Source: Acanthococcus lagerstroemiae (Eukaryota > Arthropoda > Insecta > Hemiptera > Eriococcidae). From it: a DNA stretch of 64,000 bases. The notes beneath the pieces were generated by a model. It was not told where the DNA came from. It made no database searches and saw only the letters and a program-made list of their open reading frames with translations. Below are positions 56,061 to 64,000 of this stretch, one piece after another. A program made the position numbers and the translations under genes. Within the stretch, counting starts at the first letter, position 1, and each line of letters starts with the position of its first letter. The stretch lies in assembly GCA_031841125.1 (NCBI GenBank), contig CM063111.1, positions 36,468,955 through 36,532,954 on the forward strand, in the 5' to 3' direction.

Positions 56061-56847
56061 AAAAATAGAAGAAAAACAAAGTAATTCTTTTCATTATTTC
56101 CCACTAATTGCTTTCTCGAAAATAAAACGCCATTGAACCGAACTGTGACTCAGATCACACACATCTGAAATTGACAATCTACTGAACTGAACTGTGACTG
56201 AATTGAGAAGAAGAAAAGAAGCAATTGCGATAGACTTGGCTACGCCGACCCTAAAAGTGTCAAAATTGAAAATCGTAATAAACATCGACTTTTCCCTGAT
56301 CAAATTTCTAGCAAAATGAACTCTGGTTGAGAGTTGGCTGCACTGGTCGTCGGTCTCAAAGTTCCACGGTTCCATATCTCTCGTTTTGAGAACGGAAATC
56401 AGTTGATTTTTGTGAATTTCTGTATAAGTATGAACCATATTTCAGAGCCGTCAGAAATAGCATTAGGCGAATATATCTACTTGTGGTCAGAAGAAGTTGC
56501 CTACCTACTCGGTTTCAGGAAAATTATTCGCCTGCGAGACACTACATAATTACAAATGTCGAGACTGCGTGTATTGATTATTGAAATACCGGAACTTCCT
56601 TAGACATTTCTACTGTTATCGTTTTATGTTTACTAATGGAATCCTTTCTTTGATGTTTCAGATTCCGACTCAAGAGATGCTGAAAAAATAATAGGAGGTC
56701 GCCGTTTCAAATTGTGTTTCGTTTTTCGTCGCTGTTCGGTTTTTTCGTTCGCGCGAAGTGCAATAATTGATATCCTATTGTGTAGTGCAATTTCGTTCTG
56801 ACCGAAGTGTTTCCGTTTCGTTCGCGAGTGAAATTTTTACTAGTTTT
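56061..56847. other. Gap, becoming CpG-richer towards 56850
   Basis: From 56690 the sequence has many cg dinucleotides (tttcgtcgctgttcgg, cgttcgcgcgaagtgc) and resembles a 5' leader. Upstream it is AT-rich without repeats that I can name. Confidence 0.3.
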
Positions 56848-56947
56848 ATGACGGATCCGTCAACTTTGTTTCTGAGTACGCCGCAAATACGACCGTCGTG
56901 GACTATAAATGGGTTAACTCTGGAACTGAACCTTGCTCCGACACATG
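56848..56947 (+). CDS. Candidate first exon of an unidentified host gene
   Basis: The ATG at 56848 opens MTDPSTLFLSTPQIRPSW then TINGLTLELNLAPTHG. A possible donor CATG|GTACGC follows 56947, leaving phase 1. The 150 bp upstream is CpG-richer, like a promoter and leader. The hAT MITE at 56987 would sit 39 bases into the intron. The protein is not recognised; codon choice (CCG, ACG, TCG) differs from the AT-rich flanks. Confidence 0.3.
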
Positions 56948-56986
56948 GTACGCTTCTACATTCTTGTTAATTCTTAGCATACAAAG

Positions 56987-57175
56987 CAGTGGCGTATCCA
57001 GGATAAAATTGAGGGGGGGAGGTGTTCAAATTGAAAAAGAAAAATTAATATGTTCGATAGGGCAGAGTGGTAGAAGGGGGAAGGGAGCGCAAGCCTTATT
57101 CGTACATTAAAAAAAACTTGAAGTTGCCAAAAGGGGGTCCAGACCCCCTGGACCCCCCTCTTAAATACGCCACTG
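56987..57175. mobile_element. 189 bp hAT-type MITE
   Basis: CAGTGGCGTATCCAGGATAA at the left and TTAAATACGCCACTG at the right are inverted at their tips. Flanks ATACAAAG (56979-56986) and ATACAAAA (57176-57183) agree at 7 of 8 bases. An internal hairpin (gggggtccag/ctggaccccc) lies near the right end. There is no coding capacity. Confidence 0.87.
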
Positions 57176-57183
57176 ATACAAAA

Positions 57184-57525
57184 GTATTACTGAAATTGTC
57201 GGAGATACTATTGAACAGCTACTCGAAACTGCTGGATTTGAGTGATTTTGTGTCGGGTTTTTCAGTGCATTGAGTAATTGTCAAGTACATTCAGGCTGGT
57301 CGAAGCGGTGGCGCGCTGTCGTCGTTTACCTTGAAACCCTGATCAAGGGAAGGGGAATATTTCATTTACAGGTGTATGAAGAAATCTCAAAATATTATGA
57401 AAACGAAAGCGTTAATCGAAAAAATGAATATAACAAAATTTGTAGTACATAAAATTTCCCTTCCATTGAGACCATTTTTATTTCAGTCTAATGAATTTTT
57501 CTAAAATGTGTAGGGTTTCAGTAGT
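57184..57525. other. Gap without recognised gene
   Basis: Unremarkable sequence up to the LINE target duplication at 57526-57540. Confidence 0.3.
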
Positions 57526-57540
57526 TCTTTTTTTCACTTG

Positions 57541-59614
57541 GTGTTGTGGGACGTATGGCGATGCACGCATGCCAAAGTGGCCCCTGAGACACCGCACCCC
57601 CGGCACCGGAAACTACCCTTTCGGGCATCGCATCAGTACCGAGGGGAACGCTTTGGGGCCGGGCCCGAGCCCCCATTTCTCCTGGCCGGAACGGTGCGCG
57701 CATCCTGCCAGGGCCACCACGGGTTCCCTACTGACCGAGGTCCGCGCTCCCAGAGCACTCGTCTGGAAATTTCAGGTCCCCCGCAGCCGGACGCGCTGCC
57801 TTTTCCTCTTCACTCACTCATCGTGTGAGACTCTTCCGATTGAAGCTCCAGCCCTTGCACAGCAGGCGAGCTCTGCTCCAGCCCTGGTGCTACGGGCGAG
57901 CTTCGCTGGATGGTATCCGCCGCCGCAGTAGCAGCAGCAACATCTGCTTCTCCTCCTTGCGTCCTCTGTCTCGACCACTCAGCCTCCATCTTCCGTCGCA
58001 TGATGGCCGAAACGAAACCCGACACTCGGTTCCAACCGCTTCGGCTCCTCAGCAGCTCCGGGACCAAGGTGTCCGGCGCAAGACGGTCGATCACGCCGTC
58101 TCCGGGATCGATCGTGACCGCCCCGCGCCTCACCTCCTCCCAGGCGTCGCACTCGGACAGCGTATGCCACGGCGTGTCCTCCTCTCCGCTTGCACAATGG
58201 GTGCACTCTGCGCTTGCTGCCAACCCCATCCGGTACAGGTATGACCCGAAGCAGCCGTGTCCGCTCAAGACCTGGGTCAGGTGGAAGTTCAGGCTTCCGT
58301 GCTTCCTACCTAACCACAGGTCGAGCTCGCCGATCAGCTCCCGAGTCCACTCGCCTTTCGAAGACTGGGCGAGCCTCTCCGTCCATCGCTGAAGCGTGGT
58401 CAGCTGAATGCCACGCTTCGCCCGGCGTGCCTCCTGCCGCGTTCTGGCCTTCTTCTGCGCCTTGTAGGACTGCGCCAACTCGTCGACCTTCAGCTCAATG
58501 GGTGGAAGGCGCGCCAGCACGCCTACCGCCTCCGTTGACACGGTGCGATACGCGCTGACGCACCTTAGCGCGACTCTCCGCTGAACCTTCTCCAGCTCCA
58601 CTCTCCGGTACGGGGTCTGGACGGCGTCCGCGAAAACCGGTGCGCCGTACGTCAGGACCGACAGCACGACGTTCGCGTACAACCTCCGCTTCTGCTCCCG
58701 CGGGCCGCCCAGGTTCGCCATCAGTCGCGACAGCTGCCCGGCGACCCGGTCCGCCTTCTCCGCCGCTCTCCGGAAGTGCTCGCGGAACGACAGCTTCCCG
58801 TCGAACCACAGCCCCAGGTACTTCAGCGCTGGACTTGGCGCGATCCTCTCGCCTTTCAGCACAAACATTGGTTGGTCGTACTTGCGGCGCGTCGTGAACA
58901 GAACTGCTTCTGTCTTCTGCACCGCCAAGCACAATCCCGCCGACTGAATCCATCCAGTCAGCAACTCCAACGCCCGGTTGACCTTGTTCGCGACCTCCGC
59001 TGTTGTCGCGGCTTGGCACACCACCAGCGTGTCATCGGCATAACAGATGAGTTTCACGCCTGGTGGGACCGCCAGCCGCAGCAACCCGTTGAAGGCGACG
59101 TTCCACAGGATGGGTCCGAGGACCGACCCCTGAGGAACGCCGCACGTCATCGTCCTCGTGACTGGTCCTGTCGCCGACTCCATCTCGATCCGACGCCCGC
59201 AGAAATAGCTCCGGATAATCCGCACGAGGTAGCCCGGCACCCGCGCCTCCTCCAACGCCGACACCACACATGAGTACGGTATTGAGTTGAAGGCGTTGCG
59301 AATGTCCAGACTGACCGCCGCACAGAACTCTCCGTCGCGTATCGCCTTCGCCGCCATTGCCTTCAGCCTTAGTGCTGCATCCGCTGTCGAACGGCCGGTC
59401 CTGAAGCCGTACTGGCTGTTTGAGATCGTCCTCCGCCTCTCCAGGTGCACCTCCAGCCTATCCACGATTGTCCGCTCGAACACCTTCCCCACGGTGTCGA
59501 GCAAGCAGATTGGCCGGTATGAAGATGGCTGCCCGTCTGGTTTCCCTGGCTTCTTGATGAGGGCAAGCCGCGCCGCCTTCCATAGGTCCGGAAATGTCCT
59601 CTCCTGCAACGCGC
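57541..59614 (-). mobile_element. 5'-truncated R1/Jockey-like LINE
   Basis: The left boundary follows tctttttttcacttg (57526-57540); the right boundary precedes tcttttttttccacttg (59615-59631). These are target duplications differing by one T and one C. The minus strand carries the RT ORF (57810-59609) and a 270 bp GC-rich 3' UTR ending ...cgtcccacaacac, without poly(A). The 5' part (endonuclease, ORF1) is missing. The GC-rich coding sequence stands out from the AT-rich host. It is the youngest-looking LINE in the window. Confidence 0.92.
57810..59609 (-). CDS. Reverse transcriptase, R1/Jockey-group LINE ORF2 (5' truncated)
   Basis: A 599-residue uninterrupted frame enters from the truncated 5' end; the first codon is TTG, so no native start is present. 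It would copy LINE RNA into the nicked target. Motifs: SSYRPICLLDTVGKVFE (29-45), QYGFRTGRSTADAA (66-79), VSLDIRNAFNSI with the first catalytic Asp (99-110), CGVPQGSVLGPILWN (156-170), ICYADDTLVV with the catalytic Asp pair at 191-192, KYLGLWFD (263-270), and a C-x2-C-x9-H-x4-C zinc knuckle at 469-487. The tail has a small repeat SSPV/SSPA...GLE. The endonuclease is missing. No inactivating mutation is visible in what remains. Confidence 0.93.
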   Translation of the reverse strand: MQERTFPDLWKAARLALIKKPGKPDGQPSSYRPICLLDTVGKVFERTIVDRLEVHLERRRTISNSQYGFRTGRSTADAALRLKAMAAKAIRDGEFCAAVSLDIRNAFNSIPYSCVVSALEEARVPGYLVRIIRSYFCGRRIEMESATGPVTRTMTCGVPQGSVLGPILWNVAFNGLLRLAVPPGVKLICYADDTLVVCQAATTAEVANKVNRALELLTGWIQSAGLCLAVQKTEAVLFTTRRKYDQPMFVLKGERIAPSPALKYLGLWFDGKLSFREHFRRAAEKADRVAGQLSRLMANLGGPREQKRRLYANVVLSVLTYGAPVFADAVQTPYRRVELEKVQRRVALRCVSAYRTVSTEAVGVLARLPPIELKVDELAQSYKAQKKARTRQEARRAKRGIQLTTLQRWTERLAQSSKGEWTRELIGELDLWLGRKHGSLNFHLTQVLSGHGCFGSYLYRMGLAASAECTHCASGEEDTPWHTLSECDAWEEVRRGAVTIDPGDGVIDRLAPDTLVPELLRSRSGWNRVSGFVSAIMRRKMEAEWSRQRTQGGEADVAAATAAADTIQRSSPVAPGLEQSSPAVQGLELQSEESHTMSE

Positions 59615-59631
59615 TCTTTTTTTTCCACTTG

Positions 59632-60092
59632 CTTAAAATTGCAGAGGGCGACTCTTTCGCGCCAGCAGTCCTAGTAGCATTTTCGAAAAGCGTGGTAGTG
59701 CTTTTTATTCGGAATGATTCGTGGATTAATGATCTGCTGGATCATCGGCGCGATTTTAGCTGGTTTACTGAAATATAGAAGGACACTGCAGTAAATCGTC
59801 CGCAGAAATTGAGTGCGAGACTATGAAAACCTGTTACACGATACCGATATTGCATCCTTATTGATATTTCGGGTTGACCCCTTGGTCACTTCTTCTATTT
59901 AAGGTCATTTTTGGTCATTTTCCCCTTTGATATGGTAATTTGAGTTATTTTTGAGGAACTTTCTCTTTCAAATATTAAAAATTCTGCTGATTATAAAGAA
60001 AATTATTATTTTTTTCCTTTGCTTTGTGCGTCCGCTGTGCAGGGCATATAAAATGAAAATTCAGTTTTCCGGCAGATTACAACAAAAACTTC
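59632..60092. other. Gap with start of a degenerate repeat
   Basis: The phrase aaacctgttacacgata near 59828 resembles gcctgtaaaacgatac at 60555 and aacatgttaaccgacat at 60687, diverged units of about 130 bp separated by later insertions. Confidence 0.35.
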
Positions 60093-60270
60093 CAGCGCCT
60101 GGCAGGGCAACGTGAATTCGAAGAAAGGAGAGGCGACATGGGGGCTCGGGCTAGCCTCAAGACATCCCTCTGGTCACTGACGCGGTACTCGAAAGGATAG
60201 TTTTCAGGGACTGGGGTGCGGTATCTGGGAAGCTCATTTGGCATGCGTGCATCGCCATCCGTTCCATCAA
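60093..60270 (+). mobile_element. Diverged R1-like LINE 3' end
   Basis: cctggcagggcaacg, then atgggggctcgggc, gatagttttcaggga, ctggggtgcggtatc and ggcatgcgtgcatcgccatc follow the LINE 3' UTR order on the plus strand. Roughly 25% divergence marks it as older than the 24.4 and 57.5 kb copies. Confidence 0.8.
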
Positions 60271-61519
60271 GTGTGAAGTGAACTCGGCTAGTCAGTTGCG
60301 GGTTGAAAGTATAATATGACGAGCGGTGTGCAGTGAGAAGCATAAAACAGAAGGGAAAATGGGCAAATGATTTCCAATTCTGGTCATTATTTTGGTCATT
60401 TTTCAAATTTAATAAGCTTATCTTTCCATTTTTGTTTTCTGTGCTCAGAGTAGATACCCTGTGTCCTCAGTGTGAAGCCCCTCTTCTTCCCCAGCAGGTT
60501 CCACCATTTGCGAGTTGAAGAGAAACCATCAGAAATGAGTTCAGTGACCACCGAAGCCTGTAAAACGATACATCTATTGCATTCGTCAATATCCTCAGGT
60601 TGAGGTCCTCCTCTCCCGCCGTTAGGATGCCACAATTTTCAAATTCAGGGTAAATTATTATCTCAAATGAGTTCAGCTACCGCTGAAACATGTTAACCGA
60701 CATCCATATCGCATTTATTAATAAGTTCGAATTAGAGCTCCCATTCCCTCCCCAGAGCCACAGTTTTCGAATTGGGTTAAAGGGTTATCGGAGATGAATG
60801 CAACAATCACCAGAACCACATTATACTCATTGATGATCTTTGATGACACCAACGAGTAATGAGCTGAAGTACTATTATCAATGAATAATTTTGTTAGTTG
60901 TAGAACGTTATCGTCTTGTCACCCCTTCCATGTGCGTAGCTGCACTAGTATTCGTTCCGTGTTGATGCAGTTGCCTATAGCACGTTAATACGGCGTCATT
61001 CGTGTTTCATACTTTCAGTCCACGGACGTCAACTACTGTATCTGAACCACGGTAATCTGGACTTTTCATTGTTGCTAATTTGGTGGCCTTGAATTAGCAG
61101 GTTGCGAGGGTGATAGCTCCGCCTTCTTTGTAGACTCCGTATTTTATTTATGCGTCGCATTTTGTTTTTAAATTCAATTCTTGGAGTTGGTGGAAATTTG
61201 AAAATTCTCTGTACGGCATGACATTTTTTGAATTAGGTTGGTATGTTATAATAGCTGGGAACCTTTAAATCTCCATGAAATAATCGAGACGTATGCCTTC
61301 TTAGTGGAAAAACAACACGAAAAAACCTCGCTGAGAGGAAACACGTGAACAAAAATAGGTGTAATTATTTTTATATTCGGACGCCACCACAAGTTTGATT
61401 GATACATAGGTATCGTTTATATTTAATAAAAATATTTCCCGTACATACGGGCTCTGGTTGAATTGCGCCTAGCAACAGAAAAGGTATAGGTCGAATTGCG
61501 CCGCGAACGATTCATTTTA
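60271..61519. other. Gap with degenerate ~130 bp repeats
   Basis: Two units near 60540-60790 share gagttcagctac/gac..ccgaa, catgtta, atcgcatt and ccacaattttc-aaat words. The rest is anonymous AT-rich DNA. Confidence 0.35.
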
Positions 61520-61795
61520 CCACAAGAACGAGAAAAGTTATACTGACGACTGCAAATGCCTACAAAACGAAACTGTGTAAAGGAATCAAGTTTGGAAGTG
61601 AGCTAATGAAAGTAGCTGAAAATACAACATACCTAGGCAAAATTGTCATAATTTTGCAGAGGATATCCAGAGACTCAAAAATGAAGATAGGGAAACTAGC
61701 AAAGAGGTGGGAGGATGAATTAAAAGAACATGCGGGAGATGCATGGAGACAGATGCCCGAGTCGAGAACCGCTGGAAGAGGCCCATGCCTGTAAA
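61520..61795 (+). pseudogene. LINE C-terminal fragment, internally deleted
   Basis: LMKVAENTTYLGKIVIILQR (YLG motif) is followed by a frame MKIGKLAKRWEDELKEHAGD, AWRQMPESRT. The first half is the RT thumb region, the second the RW-D-x-I end of the ORF. About 150 codons between them are missing, a deletion joining the two in the same frame. Confidence 0.7.
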
Positions 61796-62233
61796 TGGGT
61801 GCGTTTTGATACACTCGCCTTTGGCTCGCTCCGCACACTTGTCTTCTTCATGTAAACACACACTTTCAAGCCAATGCTGCGTAATATACTATTTACGCTT
61901 ATTCTGGGAGTTCGAAGTCTGCATGAAGTGTGACGAGAAGAATGATTCTTTTATAGCTGTATATTCAAAGTAGCCTATCTTCCCAAGAGCAGTAGGCGCA
62001 ATTCAACCTATATTTGGCGCAATTCGGCCGTTGCCTACATACGGTATGAATGATTACATTAACATCCTATAGTTAGTTTAAATTTCTCGTGTGGAAAGTC
62101 CTATAGAAAAAGCATCCTAAATATTTATACGCGGATGTGAAAAATCGTATGGATAAAGCACTTACAAATTCTATCCTTTGTTTTGATTGCTATAAATGGA
62201 GAATAGATGCGGAAAAATCGTACCAGCAAATAG
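61796..62233. other. Gap without recognised gene
   Basis: gcgcaattc words recur near 61470, 61990 and 62018, perhaps a small dispersed repeat. No gene is seen. Confidence 0.3.
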
Positions 62234-62541
62234 CAGGGACGAAACTATGGGGGGATGTGGAGTTGAACCCCCCCCCCCCCCCCAATAATTTGGTAGTTGG
62301 CAAATTTTTTATTTGAATTTTTCATTTTTTATGAATGAATGTTTGTTTGTTTGTTTATTTATTTATTATCATTATTATTATTATTATTATTATTATTTTA
62401 CAATTAGAAAATATTTCGAATAAAAAATTGGTAAATTTTTTCTTTTTTAAAATTTTGTCGGCGAATTTTTAGTTTATTTGTCGGCAAATTTTTCTTCTTC
62501 ACCCCCTCCCCCTCCCAATTGAAAGTCAAAATTCGTCTCTG
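62234..62541. mobile_element. 308 bp hAT-like MITE with microsatellite core
   Basis: CAGGGACGAAACTATGG at the left and ATTCGTCTCTG at the right are inverted. Flanks GCAAATAG and ATTAATAG share 5 of 8 bases. The interior has a C-run, GTTT repeats and a (TTA)n tract at 62366-62398. Confidence 0.55.
62341..62398. repeat. Compound microsatellite (GTTT)n(ATTT)n(ATT)n
   Basis: gtttgtttgtttatttattt followed by about nine ATT units. It lies inside the MITE. Confidence 0.9.
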
Positions 62542-63059
62542 ATTAATAGCGAATGTTCACTTTATTCCCACCGGGAAGAATGGGAATTAGATGCGGAAAA
62601 ATTCTATCGATGAATAGTTTCAAAATTCTACACCTTATTTTGTTAATTTTCATTTAATTTTTTTCCCCGTAATTTTGATTTTTTTTCGCCGTTTTTATTC
62701 AAAATGGATGTTTTATGAAAAGATCTCCATAATACTCGTAAATATAGCTGAATTTGTGTCAATGCTTACGCAAATACAAACGTTACACCCGAATAAGTAT
62801 TATACTATGGAACATATGAGTACAATCATTCGTTTCCACCTCCTCTTGGATGATACCTTACGGTGGTGAGGAGGCTTACGCGGAAAAAAAAAGAGACTCT
62901 ATGAGGTTATATATTGTTGAAATCGCGACCAAAAGCACCTAGGAGAAGGCAAACTCCGACAGATGAACCCTGTTGAAAACAATGAAAAACTACAACAGTA
63001 TCTCTTTCCAGGAATTAATTACTGATGATGGCATTCCAACAGGTAAATAACTTTTCCGG
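62542..63059. other. Gap without recognised gene
   Basis: AT-rich, with a 64-codon frame at 62675-62869 of no recognisable character. Confidence 0.3.
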
Positions 63060-63513
63060 ACGTAAAAAGCTCCTCATTCGGATGTCCGGGAGGGAGCTAC
63101 TTGGGAGAGCATCATCATCGGAAAGTTTTCAAAAGAAAGGCACAATTAAAATAGGGACTTGGAATGTAAGAAGCTTGAATGGAGTATGAAGATTAGAGAA
63201 TCTTGAGAGAGAAATGAAGAGGCTCAACCGAGGAATAGTTGGAATAAGTGAAGTAAGGTGGAAAGAGGAGAAAGATTTTTGGTCAGGAAACTTTGGAATA
63301 AATAATAAATACAAAGGGAGAGTCCATTTACACAGCTGAGGGAAAAGTGAAAAGGTGGGTAGAGTATATAGGAGGACTACGTAGTAATAATGGGGGATGA
63401 AGAGATAAGGATGAAGAGGGAAGAAGGTGTGGAAGAAGATGAGCGGGGAGACTCAATTCTAAGAGGTGAATGAAAGGGAATGCTCCTGGAGTGGATGAGA
63501 TGCCAGTTGAACT
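63060..63513 (+). pseudogene. LINE-A endonuclease start and joined linker
   Basis: tcggatgtccgggagggagc matches the 5' region of the copies at 6370 and 26860 (there on minus). The frame reads KIGTWNVRSLNGV-stop-RLENL, then REMKRLNRGIVGISEVRWKE (endonuclease motifs TWNVRSL and SEVRW). At 63480 GNAPGVDEMPVEL, a linker/RT-entry motif, follows with most of the endonuclease deleted. It ends where an hAT-like terminus begins. Confidence 0.78.
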
Positions 63514-63700
63514 CAGGGGTGGATGGGCGCTAAAATTATTACTGGGCATTTGGAGTGGTGCGGCGCCGTAAGAGTTTGTCTCCCCCCTCCCCCCAATACA
63601 CACATATAAATTAAATTGACTTTTTTAATAAAGTGTATTTATGACTGTGAACACCAAGAAAAATGTTTAAAAAATGATAATGTAATAATGAAAATTATTT
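63514..63700 (+). mobile_element. Second copy of the 4.5 kb element's right terminus
   Basis: CAGGGGTGGATGGGCGCTAA and the next 180 bases match the reverse complement of 41500-41313 at about 90%, including ggcatttggagtggtgcggc and ttaataaagtgtatttat. After aattatttaaa the two diverge. Either the element is truncated here, or the shared part is a MITE-sized unit. Confidence 0.75.
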
Positions 63701-63813
63701 AAACAAGCGACCTCGTGGATCGCGAGGTAGTAACAGGGTGTTTGCCATTGGGACCTTAGATCATATATACGTAAATGGATAGGTAATACTCCCAAAAAGT
63801 TGAATTTGATGAT
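63701..63813. other. Short gap with solo MITE end
   Basis: cagggtgtttgcc at about 63735 resembles the GGGTGTCTAC family end; a cctcg/cgagg hairpin precedes it. Confidence 0.35.
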
Positions 63814-63960
63814 ATCCAAAGTACAGCGTTCGATATATTGCGGTTGTACGTTGTTGTGAGCATTATTGGTTTCGTCCTAGTTTCGTCAACCTTTCCTTTA
63901 ACACTCACTGCCTCTAGACACAGACACAAACATCAACAGATCGAACGCTGTACTTTGGAT
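63814..63960. repeat. Perfect 21 bp inverted repeat pair, 105 bp apart
   Basis: 63814-63834 (atccaaagtacagcg...) and 63940-63960 are exact reverse complements over 21 bases. The spacer is unrelated. No clear target duplication flanks the pair (gat versus aaa). Confidence 0.85.
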
Positions 63961-64000
63961 AAACAAACCTTCCTCCGCACTTGACCGCCTACCCGTGAAT

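Noticed and set aside
57825..59778. Several 80-165 codon plus-strand frames
   Set aside because: They are antisense to the intact 599-residue RT frame in GC-rich DNA and have Arg/Ser/Pro-rich shadow composition.

Overview
This looks like a 64 kb piece of an arthropod nuclear chromosome, most likely an insect. The evidence is AT-rich DNA with long G/C and T homopolymers, many APE-type non-LTR (LINE) retrotransposon remnants, tRNA-headed SINEs, dozens of short hAT-type inverted-repeat elements and a satellite array. I see no bacterial operons, no rRNA or functional tRNA genes and no CRISPR. A hemipteran source is a guess from the repeat content and is not proven. No complete host protein gene can be read with confidence. 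A few candidate exons and promoter-like, CpG-richer blocks suggest that genes with very long introns run through the window.

Layout. 0.3-6.4 kb: two broken copies of one LINE family (called LINE-A here), one forward and one reverse, both cut by small MITEs and a fold-back element. 6.4-13.2 kb: mostly unique sequence with a 613 bp hAT element (9058-9670, 8 bp target duplication), a 56 bp micro-MITE (10445-10500) and small tandem repeats. 13.2-15.1 kb: a LINE of a second family (LINE-B) with a 14 bp target duplication and an internal inversion of the twin-priming type. 16.9-20 kb: a SINE, a MITE and LINE-A fragments. 21.3-25.4 kb: a promoter-like block followed by two short candidate exons whose splice sites and phases match. 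26.2-30.5 kb: a LINE-A 5' fragment, a 308 bp hAT MITE and a 1.9 kb inverted repeat. 32.1-33.3 kb: a MITE, a GC-rich decayed block and twin GC hairpins. 34.1-36.7 kb: a satellite array of about 100-118 bp units with a 1.92 kb higher-order repeat. 37.0-41.5 kb: a 4.5 kb segment bounded by hAT-like ends and a perfect 8 bp duplication. 41.9-43.2 kb: LINE-B reverse transcriptase. 45.0-47.6 kb: an RTE/BovB-like LINE split by the 3' end of another LINE. 50-52 kb: a CpG-rich block and a perfect 184 bp tandem duplication. 54.4-55.0 kb: the second copy of the 9 kb hAT element. 57.5-59.6 kb: a well-preserved 5'-truncated R1/Jockey-like LINE with a 599-residue open frame. 60-64 kb: old repeats, MITEs and LINE fragments.

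One unifying reading: the R1-like LINE at 57.5-59.6 kb is the source family for a dispersed GC-rich repeat seen at 5.4, 24.4, 38.9, 46.2 and 60.1 kb. These are 5'-truncated copies of its 3' end. The window is therefore a record of repeated LINE retrotransposition and hAT cut-and-paste events, several of them datable relative to one another by nesting.
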